The notes below the pieces were generated by a model that made no database searches, had not been told where the DNA came from, and was given only the letters and a program-made list of their open reading frames with translations. The position numbers and the translations under genes were made by a program. From Sthenelais limicola (Eukaryota; Annelida; Polychaeta; Phyllodocida; Sigalionidae), in the NCBI GenBank assembly GCA_942159475.1, contig OW804094.1:50898966-50962965 (forward strand): a stretch of 64,000 nucleotides of DNA. Reading direction: 5' to 3'. Numbering within the stretch: the stretch's first letter is position 1; every line of letters starts with the position of its first letter. Below, piece after piece: positions 42,780 through 50,691 of this stretch.

Positions 42780-43694
42780 ACAGTGTTACAGATAAAGGCC
42801 TTTATCCACCGCCAGAAATTATCTGGTGAAAGTGTGATGGCTATTTTGAATGCAATTCTGGAGTTGAGATGTAGAGTGGTTTGCCACTCCCACAAGTTCA
42901 AACAATTGTGAGCCGACATGATCTGTAATGGGTTGATCCTTTTATCTAGATGTAACTGTCCCACAAGAGTAATAAATATGTTTCACGAAAGAAAACAAAG
43001 AATCCAGCAAACTGTACACCTGCACAGCCAAGAATACCTACTAACTTTTCAAATTATCCAACATACAACATCCTCTCCTACAGGAGCCCACATACCGGCA
43101 AATATATCCTGTAAATGTGTAGAAACAGCGCATCCTGAATGTAGTGATTAGATTCCAACTGCTTTATAACCATGAATAATTAGGAGATTAAACTTTTCAC
43201 ATTATTCTTTTCTGAATGGATTGTTACCAAAAGCCGGTGATATTGTGTCTGTGATGTGATGAACTGTGGCAAACTTATGGGCAAACTCCACTGCGTGTTC
43301 TCCCCATTGTGACACATGCCGCTGGCAAGGATATCTTAACAGTTGCAGTCTCTCCAGTGATGGCATAGGGCAATGCTGAGAGGGAGTTGCCTCAACATTA
43401 GCTCGGGCACTAGCTCTATCATCTGCAGGGTGCCTGGTGTAATATGGTTATGGTGTGTCTCTGATTGATTCACTGGTGACATGGGTAGACATCTTGTGCT
43501 GGGGTGGGGGTGGGGGTATATGAGAGGGTGCCCCCCCCCCCCCCACACACACACACTCAACACATTCTTATGTTATTTCATTACTTTCACATTTGCATTA
43601 TTAATCGATTGTAATAGTCAAGAAAATCAAATAGGGTTTTATTCCATTAGTGGTGGACCCACAGTATGGACAGAGAGTTAATTTGCAGACCATC
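42780..43694. other. No gene recognised; poly-C tract
   Basis: No supported gene. A G-rich run followed by poly-C and (CA)n lies at about 43,500-43,558 (GGGGTGGGGGTGGGGGTATA, then C14 and CACACACAC). Confidence 0.45.
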
Positions 43695-44023
43695 TGTGAT
43701 GAGTCACAAGTCGCGAAATATGGGGTTTGAGATATCATCATTTTTGAAAAGATGAGACCAAGGATGCTTCTTAGAGTTAGGCTAAAAAAAGGGTCATATG
43801 GATCCATTCAACAATATATGATGGCATGTATCCACTCATTTGCAGCGTGGACAACCCCCGATCGTGGTATAATATCTTGGAACTTGGTAAGTGTATTCAT
43901 GCTACAAACAGCGTTCAGCACACCAAGAATGAAAACATTTCGACAAAGGGATCTTGTGAATAAAACACTTTGAAAAATATTATTTTTGCGACTTGCGACT
44001 CATTTTCCTGAAACACATCACAT
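43695..44023. mobile_element. MITE family B, full-length copy
   Basis: About 330 bp. The left end TGTGATGAGTCACAAGTCGC and the inverse of the right end (ATGTGATGTGTTTCAGGAAAA, then TGAGTCGCAAGTCGCAAAAA) are similar and give imperfect terminal inverted repeats around GAGTC-CAAGTCGC. No coding capacity. Partial relatives are at 9315, 12608, 16115, 42085 and 57432. Confidence 0.6.
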
Positions 44024-44379
44024 CTGTGGCCTTTGCAATCCAGGTAGTGAGAAGAGCAAGCGATCCAGCTTAGACACGCCAGTTTTTAAATCAAAGCAAA
44101 AAAGTATGTATTAACCGAGTTATGAACTGTTTGATGTAGAGAGCCAGATGTGTCGATTGACTTTTTTATGTTGCCTTGATCACCTTCGATACACATTTTG
44201 TCTATACCCCTTATAAATCTATTTATTTCCATTCCCTGAAGAAGCCCTTGGATCACCACATACTTTCATCAATCATTCAATAAATATCTTTAATCCCAAG
44301 TGGAATTAAGAAATTGGCTTTGGTGTGACTTGATTTATTACATTTTATTTAGTTTTTCTTTATATCATGTGTAACATGT

Positions 44380-44525
44380 GTAACACCGTTCCCCGTATAT
44401 ATATAGCTTGTACAGACCATTCTTTGTAGGCACACACCCCTGACGAAGGCCCACTAGGGTTGAAACGCGTTGGGTTAAAGTTCAATAAAAAGTGCTTCTA
44501 AACATACGGATCGGAGTAATTATTT
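44380..44525 (+). mobile_element. Penelope-like terminal fragment 2
   Basis: A CCCCGTATATATATAGC TATA-like box is followed by the hammerhead core at 44,437-44,474, then CAATAAAAAGTGC and CGGATCGGAGTAATTATTTA. This is the same order as at 2,335-2,475. No coding part is attached. Confidence 0.5.
44437..44474 (+). ncRNA. Hammerhead-type ribozyme candidate 2
   Basis: CCC at 44,437-44,439 (stem I) is followed by CTGACGA, then stem II (GGCCC with GGGTT across ACTA), GAAA at 44,462-44,465, CGCG at 44,466-44,469, UU at the cleavage position and GGG at 44,472-44,474 closing stem I. Compared with the copy at 2384, the core is unchanged while stem II differs in sequence but still pairs. This argues for selection on structure. 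Confidence 0.6.
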
Positions 44526-44588
44526 ACTGGGTTAACATACCTATTCTACATCTTTTCTTTATATCCCTCGGTCATAATAATAATAATA

Positions 44589-44617
44589 GTCTTTGTCATC
44601 TTGATGATGACAAAGAC
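44589..44617. repeat. 12-bp perfect hairpin
   Basis: GTCTTTGTCATC and its exact complement are separated by 5 nt (TTGAT). Confidence 0.8.
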
Positions 44618-44619
44618 TA

Positions 44620-45220
44620 ATTTCATAGAGAATTGTCTTTACACCATGGGAATTACCAAGGATAAAATATGGTAAAGAATTTGATTTTAGAATTGAATCG
44701 AACCCTGAATGGAAGATGTTTCTAGAATGTATGATAATTTGAAAGTAGTTCCAGGGGAATACTTTATCGCAATAATGATAAGACAACGGTCTAATATTGG
44801 CTAATGTGCTTATATAGCTGAGTAGCGAGTAAACAACCAGCATGACCAGCAAATTAATCTATTCTTGGTGAATGGAACTAGACAACCATTAGGCAGGAAA
44901 CCTCTACAAAATTGTGCCTACCAAATGATTAATATTTAAACAACTCATGAACATGAGTGATTTGGAAATGCTATGTATGGACATGGTTCTAACATTTGTT
45001 TATTCCACATGTTTTTAACTTTATTACTATTGGTATTATTTACTCATTTAGTTGGCATTACCTCTTTCCTTTTTATCTATTACTATTTATACACCTTTTT
45101 GCACTTTTACTTTATAAAAGAAAACCTGAAGCTCTTGAATTGTGTATACTAAAGCTGTTATGACTGGTATTGATTGAAAAGAAATGATGTTGCAGTTTCA
45201 CTAGTTTATTCCCAACTGAT
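44620..45220. other. No gene recognised
   Basis: AT-rich DNA without a supported gene or repeat. Confidence 0.4.
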
Positions 45221-45224
45221 GATT

Positions 45225-45420
45225 AGATTAGATTTAGATGAAAGTATTCTTTATTCGGGAAAATTCGTTCAAAAGTATATTCTCAGTAGAACCTGATTAT
45301 AAAGAATAGAAAGGTTATCGATGGTCCAGCAAATAAAGTTACAAAGTATTACTGTTATGATGCAGTTCAAGAAGATAACCAGATACAAATTACAATTTAA
45401 CTTGCCTCCAAGTCTCATTG
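45225..45420 (-). mobile_element. LINE 3' end with (AATCT)n tail, minus strand
   Basis: The plus strand reads GATTAGATTAGATTTAGATG, then AAGTATTCTTTATTCGGG. The inverse is an AATAAAGAATACTTTC 3' end followed by an (ATCTA)-type tail, as in CR1/L2-group LINEs. The right-hand limit is uncertain. Confidence 0.55.
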
Positions 45421-45798
45421 GGCGATGGTAGTCGACCGATGACAGCTAATTATTAATCAGCGCCTCCAGACAGGTAGGAGGTAACGAAATTAAAGTTTAG
45501 GGGTACATAGGCATTGAGACAATAAGGTATAAAAACTTCATTAGACTAGTCGGTGAATATCCAAACATTAACTCATTCTATTAGGATGTATCATAAAAGA
45601 ATAAATCAGTAAAGTGCATAGGAGTTTCACAGGCGGACATATCATTCAAGCATACAACTACATAAACCTCAATCAAGAATACATTACACACTCGACCAAA
45701 AGTTAATCTTCAAAGTGAGATAAGTATATTTCCCTTTCCACCTTGATACATTCCTGCATATATAAATGAACATATGATGTTACGTTTTTTTTTTTTTT

Positions 45799-46395
45799 CA
45801 AAAGCTTTTATTCAGAGGTGCCCAGCCGCTCTCACTCCGAAGGTGATTTTCGTAGGGAGCTAAGCATGTTACATACAGTTATATACATCGGTGCAGTGTT
45901 ACTTCTACTACTTTTCAATATTCTACAGTTTTACAAAAATATAAGTTTCCTAGGTCAGATTAAGTTACAATAAATTAGCTATCTTTACAATATTTTATAC
46001 ATTGGGTGATAACAGATTTTTAATGAGATGAGATGTAATGGGGTGATATGAATTTGTTACATACTGTCTAGTGCGTTATACAAATCAGCAGTCGTGATGA
46101 GCGATTTGACTCCGAACAATAATATCAATATACAATAATCTTGCATTGTAAAATCCGGTATAGTTATACACTAATTGATAGTTTAGAAGAAGGGTACCAG
46201 TATGACCTTTTCGTCATGCGTACTTTGAAGAATAGTTGACATATTTATTATCTACAGTTTTCATCACGGGGCAGTAATCTACAGGTCATATATACATACA
46301 TACCGGGTGGCAGTATAATAATTCAGGTATACAAGCTGTACAAGGGTGAAATTCGATATCAGGTAACAGATAACAGATAAGGGAACCAGGCACAT
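45799..46395 (-). other. 3' untranslated region of the four-ORF LINE
   Basis: About 600 bp between the ORF4 stop and the A tail. It ends with AATAAAAGCTTTTG and A14. Confidence 0.8.
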
Positions 46396-49275
46396 TCATT
46401 CAGCTATTATTTCATTTTGACGACCAAGTAGGTGATATTTTAATTTTACTTTAAATGAGAGGGGGTCCTCAATGCTGCGTAGGTGTTGGGGGAGGTCATT
46501 CCACAATTTTGCTTTGCGCTCTGTAAGGCATTTTTGATCTCTAGTGATTCGCATACGCGTTACCGGTAGGGTGGGAGCATTTGCCTGTCTGGTTGGCCTA
46601 TTAGGCACCACAGCTTTATTCTTTATGTATACATCCTGATGTGCTATTTTACAAATGTTGAAACATAATCTGGTTTCAATTCCCATGACCCTAGCACGTA
46701 TCAGCAAGTCTCTGTTATTAATACGGTAGTTTCTATCAAGGGCTATTCTGATAATTTTGTTTTGGATTTTTTGTAGTTTAGACATTTGAGCATTAGTAAG
46801 AGGGGTAAGGGAGAAAAGGCTATAATCAAATATTGATAGAAGTTTAGATTTTGCTATTACCAGGGCCGCAGCTGCTGTTAGATTGTGCCTAATTTTACTA
46901 AATACAAAAATCTTAGAATATAGTTGGCTTATTAGACTATTGTATTGCGGTACCATACTTAAACACTGATCTATTGTTAGACCTAGGTACACATACTTCT
47001 TCACCTGATCAATAGGGTCTAGACCCATACGTATATCAATCACACAATTATCTATTTTCCTCTTTGGGCCAATGACCATACTTTTTGTCTTTTTAGTGTT
47101 GACCAAGAGTTTATTGGATTTACTCCATAAGAAGAATTTATTTAGGTCTGCATTCATAATCCGCTCACAATCAGTAATATTATCAGAACTATAGTAGAAA
47201 ACCGTGTCATCCGCATATTGCAGGAATTTAACATTCAGGTCTAGGTTTTTCAAATCATTAACATAAATTAAATAGAGGACGGGTCCTAGGACAGAACCCT
47301 GAGGGACTCCGTACTTAATATCTCTAAGAAGTGAAGAAAACTCCCCATTTTTTACTGATTGTTTACGGTTATTCAGGTATGAGTTGAACCATTTAATTGA
47401 TTGATCAGAGATACCACACTCTTTTAATTTTTCCATTAATATACTATGTACAACTGAATTGAATGCCTTAGAAAAATCAATGAAACAAGCAATAGTAATA
47501 TGATTTGAATAATTAGCCCGGTTGACGTCACTAATAAACTCCGATAATGCCTCTGTGGTCGAGTGCCCTGGTTGGAAACCAAACTGTTTAGAACACATTA
47601 TATCATTTCTATGTAGGTAGGGGACCAATTGATTAACTACTATTTTTTCAGTTATCTTCCCTGCAATATGACATAAAGATATGGGGCGCGTATCTGAGGG
47701 TGTAGTAGGATTTTTGATCTTTGGGATTAATTTAACGATGGCAGACTTCCAAGAGTTGGGGAAAATACCCAGAGAGAAGGATTGTCTTACTAAATATAAC
47801 ATCTGGTCAGGGAGGAATGTAAAGGCATCTTTATAGATCCTGGTATTAATCTCACTACATCCAGAATTTTTGTTGATATTAATTCTCGCAATTTCCTCCG
47901 TAAGTGAGTTTCTGTCTACATGGAGGTTTTCCCAGTTCACAATGATCGGTTCAAAAGTTCTTATACGAGGTATATTTTGAATAGTATCATTTATACTCTT
48001 GCCAATATCACAATAGAATTCATTGACACCATTAACCAAATCAAGACCATCCACATCGGTGCCATTAATTACTAAATTATTTATGGTCTGGGCACTTTTA
48101 TTTTCGATATTTTCAACTACCCTCCAAAATTTTTTGGAGTCCTTCCTATGCGTTTGTAATAAATCCTTGTAATAATTTGACTTGGCCTGACGAATGAGAC
48201 GGTTACAATTATCCCGAGCTGTTCTAGCTTTCCTAATATCTGTCATGTTTTTAGTTTTATTTGCTTTCTTGTATAATAATTCTCTCTCTTTATGCATCTC
48301 AGTAAGTTCTCTAGTATACCAGTCTGGTTTAACCGGTCTATTCTTAAATTCCTTCTTAGGTGCTATATTATTAGCTGCATCCAAGATTTCATTATAAATG
48401 ATATCCCAACAAGCATTGGGGTCTACTGTGGTGTAGAAGGTATCCCAATCCGACTCAGCAAGATTAGCCTCCAAGCGATCAGCTGAGTAATTTCTTAGGT
48501 CCCTCCCAATTATATTAACTTTGACCTTCGGAATAAAGATCTTTTTGAATATTGCATATGTGGGATTATGGTCCGATAGAGAGTATTGAAATGATCCAGA
48601 ATTATAATCCGTCTTACCCCCTATTATGAATAAGTCTAAGATCGAGTTTTTCCATAGGCCAAAGCGTGTAATTTCCTTACTTGCTATTGTCAGATTTTTA
48701 GAGTTGGTATATTTCAAGAGAGCCTTCGTTTTATTATCATTGACATTGATATCTATATTTAAATCACCACAAATCACTAAGTTACCGGTAAGATCTTTCC
48801 CATCATTAAGGCATTTCCGGGCGCGATCTAAATCCGATAGATAATCGGATATATTTCCTGCAGGCGGCCTATATGTGAGAATTAGATTATACACAGGAAC
48901 CTTATCTCGTTTAACACTAACCGTCAGGATCTCACAGTGGGGGTTTGATATTTGATTACTCTTGACAAAATTATAACTATAATCCGACCTAATAAAACAG
49001 CATAACCCACCCCCCCTGGAACCAGTGGTTCTATCTACTCTAAGAACATTGTATCCTTTACAGTCAACCATCGCATCAGGAATTTCCTCTTTCAACCAAC
49101 TCTCAGAGAAACAAACTATATCAAAATTATTATCCATTAACTCATTTCTTATAGTATCAATCTTAGGCAAAAGTGATCTAATGTTATACTGCACTATTTT
49201 AACGCCCTTCATAGACTTAAGTTCTCTCCACGTTTTGGGCTGTATACTATTCATAGGTTTGATAGAACATGACAT
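46396..49275 (-). CDS. ORF4: AP endonuclease - reverse transcriptase
   Basis: 959 residues from ATG at 49275. The N-terminal endonuclease (EEP family, about 25-245) nicks target DNA: VQYNIRSLLPK at 28-38 with Asn31, SESWL at 57-61 with Glu58, CGDLNID at 169-175 and SDHNP at 234-238. The reverse transcriptase (about 460-760) has the LIPKIKNP region at 516-523, RPISL at 530-534, QFGFQPGHST at 564-573, CFIDFSKAFN at 597-606 with the first catalytic Asp, GVPQGSVLGP at 656-665 and YADD at 687-690. The C-terminal end (AKLWNDLPQHLR) is typical of the CR1/L2/Jockey group. In most relatives the palm reads SKAFD; here it is SKAFN, which is not the metal-binding residue. It copies element RNA at the nick by target-primed reverse transcription. 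Its ATG overlaps the end of ORF3 by 25 nt, suggesting translation by reinitiation. Confidence 0.95.
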   Translation of the reverse strand: MSCSIKPMNSIQPKTWRELKSMKGVKIVQYNIRSLLPKIDTIRNELMDNNFDIVCFSESWLKEEIPDAMVDCKGYNVLRVDRTTGSRGGGLCCFIRSDYSYNFVKSNQISNPHCEILTVSVKRDKVPVYNLILTYRPPAGNISDYLSDLDRARKCLNDGKDLTGNLVICGDLNIDINVNDNKTKALLKYTNSKNLTIASKEITRFGLWKNSILDLFIIGGKTDYNSGSFQYSLSDHNPTYAIFKKIFIPKVKVNIIGRDLRNYSADRLEANLAESDWDTFYTTVDPNACWDIIYNEILDAANNIAPKKEFKNRPVKPDWYTRELTEMHKERELLYKKANKTKNMTDIRKARTARDNCNRLIRQAKSNYYKDLLQTHRKDSKKFWRVVENIENKSAQTINNLVINGTDVDGLDLVNGVNEFYCDIGKSINDTIQNIPRIRTFEPIIVNWENLHVDRNSLTEEIARININKNSGCSEINTRIYKDAFTFLPDQMLYLVRQSFSLGIFPNSWKSAIVKLIPKIKNPTTPSDTRPISLCHIAGKITEKIVVNQLVPYLHRNDIMCSKQFGFQPGHSTTEALSEFISDVNRANYSNHITIACFIDFSKAFNSVVHSILMEKLKECGISDQSIKWFNSYLNNRKQSVKNGEFSSLLRDIKYGVPQGSVLGPVLYLIYVNDLKNLDLNVKFLQYADDTVFYYSSDNITDCERIMNADLNKFFLWSKSNKLLVNTKKTKSMVIGPKRKIDNCVIDIRMGLDPIDQVKKYVYLGLTIDQCLSMVPQYNSLISQLYSKIFVFSKIRHNLTAAAALVIAKSKLLSIFDYSLFSLTPLTNAQMSKLQKIQNKIIRIALDRNYRINNRDLLIRARVMGIETRLCFNICKIAHQDVYIKNKAVVPNRPTRQANAPTLPVTRMRITRDQKCLTERKAKLWNDLPQHLRSIEDPLSFKVKLKYHLLGRQNEIIAE

Positions 49276-50078
49276 AACAACTCTTCATACCAATATATCA
49301 TAGCGCGTGTGAGAATTAATATAAAAATAAATAACTCTAGTACCGTTTGCCATTCATGTATCACATGTTTTGACCTCCGTGTCCCATTTCGCATGGCGAG
49401 CCGGGATATGGCTTTACCTTTGGACTTGCGAGTCAATATAATACAGGGGCATTCCGGCCTGCTGCAGCAGTATTCCCCTTCCCATTTCGCATGGCGAGCA
49501 GTTCTGGGGGAAACAACTACAACATACCGGTCCACACCCTTAACAAATAAAGATATATTTGCCACAGTACCTTCATTTACCTCATGTCCCGTCACCAATG
49601 TGAAGATATTAGCATATGCCCATGAAAAGACCGTTCCAATGTGTTTCAACAGTAAACCTCGTGACTCTCTAGGGCCCCATCCATACTGGATTGACATTCG
49701 TTCAACTCTGCTTGGAGGTACATCAAAGCATATATTCAAAGGTCCAAAATTACCCTTCAAACCATCATAGCAGGGATTATAAATGCATTCAGTACCTGTC
49801 CATTTCGCATGGCGAGCCGGACAGCCACTCAACATATTCTTGATACCTATTACATGATAGTTACTAACAGCCAGCCAATTCAAAATCTCTTCTAACATAT
49901 AATTACATTTTATGCGAGAACAGCTGTTTGATCTGAACATAGTGACCTTAGTTATCCTGTGAGAGTGAATCATTGTTATATACCATAGCTTACAGAGTGT
50001 GGTTGATTGATGTGTCAGTAGCAAATTGTGATCTATTAAGTTACATATAAGACAATCAATGATTATTCGTCGGGTCAT
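49251..50078 (-). CDS. ORF3: unknown 275-residue protein
   Basis: Open from ATG at 50078 to TGA at 49251, overlapping ORF2 by 23 nt and ORF4 by 25 nt. A frame this long would be unlikely by chance in AT-rich DNA, and its placement exactly between the two neighbours supports reality. No family is recognised. It has several Cys clusters (CLICNL, CSRIKC, CPARHAKW...C...C, CCSRPECPC), a repeated ARHAKW word at residues 88-93 and 194-199, and a hydrophobic stretch LELFIFILIL near 247-256 that could be a membrane or amphipathic helix. The underlying DNA carries three copies of one 18-mer, the third read in another phase. It might bind nucleic acid through the Cys/His groups, but that is a guess. 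An alternative is that it is a spacer kept open for translational coupling. Confidence 0.55.
   Translation of the reverse strand: MTRRIIIDCLICNLIDHNLLLTHQSTTLCKLWYITMIHSHRITKVTMFRSNSCSRIKCNYMLEEILNWLAVSNYHVIGIKNMLSGCPARHAKWTGTECIYNPCYDGLKGNFGPLNICFDVPPSRVERMSIQYGWGPRESRGLLLKHIGTVFSWAYANIFTLVTGHEVNEGTVANISLFVKGVDRYVVVVSPRTARHAKWEGEYCCSRPECPCIILTRKSKGKAISRLAMRNGTRRSKHVIHEWQTVLELFIFILILTRAMIYWYEELLCHVLSNL
49384..49817. repeat. Three copies of an 18-mer inside ORF3
   Basis: CCATTTCGCATGGCGAGC occurs exactly at 49,384-49,401, 49,482-49,499 and 49,800-49,817, spaced 98 and 318 bp apart. CCAT/ATGG within it can form a small hairpin. Because 98 is not a multiple of three, the copies are not all read in the same phase, so selection is unlikely to be only at protein level. 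Confidence 0.9.
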
Positions 50079-50691
50079 TGTGAAATAGTAGAATCTGCTT
50101 GGCCCAATTTTGTAATATTAAACTGTCTAAGTGAATGCCATCCGGGAGTCTTTGGTAGTGGTGGATATATCTATATCTATTTCTCGCATGAACTTTGTGA
50201 ATCAGGTTTATGTGCCTGATACCACGGCTGTGATTTAGTTCGATGATCCTTCTGTTAATAGAGACGATTGAGTCATTTATAACCGATTGATATGGAGAGG
50301 TACCCGGTAGGTGATTTGCTGGGTTTATGTCCGCACCAATTAATCCCCCTATACCCACGTAGCAGTCATTCGGCAGTACATTAAGTTTAGCTATAGACAT
50401 CTCATATAGATCAATCATGAAATCGGTCAGTTCCTGTGGATCATAGTAAGACAGACTAATGGCCCTAGTTCCCCTATCCTTTACACACAGATCACATACG
50501 CCTCCAATAAGTAGAAGCCTGTTTGGCCTATGTGCCCTATACAGCTCTATGCATTTATCAGTTAAGAAATTCAGGCCGGCTCCACTGTATGCTATGCAGG
50601 TAATATCCTCTCTCAAAGGGAGGTACGCATTGAGAGTTTTGCCCCGCGAATCCGTGACAACAATTGTCTTGCTAGAAGTTGCCATAGCCAT
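50056..50691 (-). CDS. ORF2: stand-alone SGNH/GDSL esterase-like protein
   Basis: 211 residues from ATG at 50691 (a second ATG at 50685), overlapping the ORF1 stop by 20 nt. SGNH-hydrolase blocks are in order. VVTDSRGKTL has the block I nucleophile Ser, as DSR where GDS would be in classical members. YSGAGL is block II with Gly. LLIGGVCDL is block III with Cys where Asn is usual. PDGIHLDSL near the C-terminus is block V with the Asp-x-x-His pair. Esterase domains of this kind are known from the ORF1 proteins of CR1-like LINEs (work of Kapitonov and Jurka), where a role in membrane or ester chemistry is unproven. Here it is a separate protein and not fused to ORF1. The full catalytic set is plausible, but activity is not shown. 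Confidence 0.75.
   Translation of the reverse strand: MAMATSSKTIVVTDSRGKTLNAYLPLREDITCIAYSGAGLNFLTDKCIELYRAHRPNRLLLIGGVCDLCVKDRGTRAISLSYYDPQELTDFMIDLYEMSIAKLNVLPNDCYVGIGGLIGADINPANHLPGTSPYQSVINDSIVSINRRIIELNHSRGIRHINLIHKVHARNRYRYIHHYQRLPDGIHLDSLILQNWAKQILLFHNDPTNNH

Noticed and set aside
44245..44275. CCCTGAAGAAGCCC as another hammerhead-like core
   Set aside because: CTGAAGA could fit the first box, but no GAAAC box follows.
44559..44852. 97-codon minus-strand frame
   Set aside because: No motif, Tyr run from a simple ATA repeat, overlaps a hairpin.
49025..49303. Plus-strand frames opposite ORF3/ORF4
   Set aside because: Shadow frames of the LINE; the minus-strand frames carry the recognisable domains.
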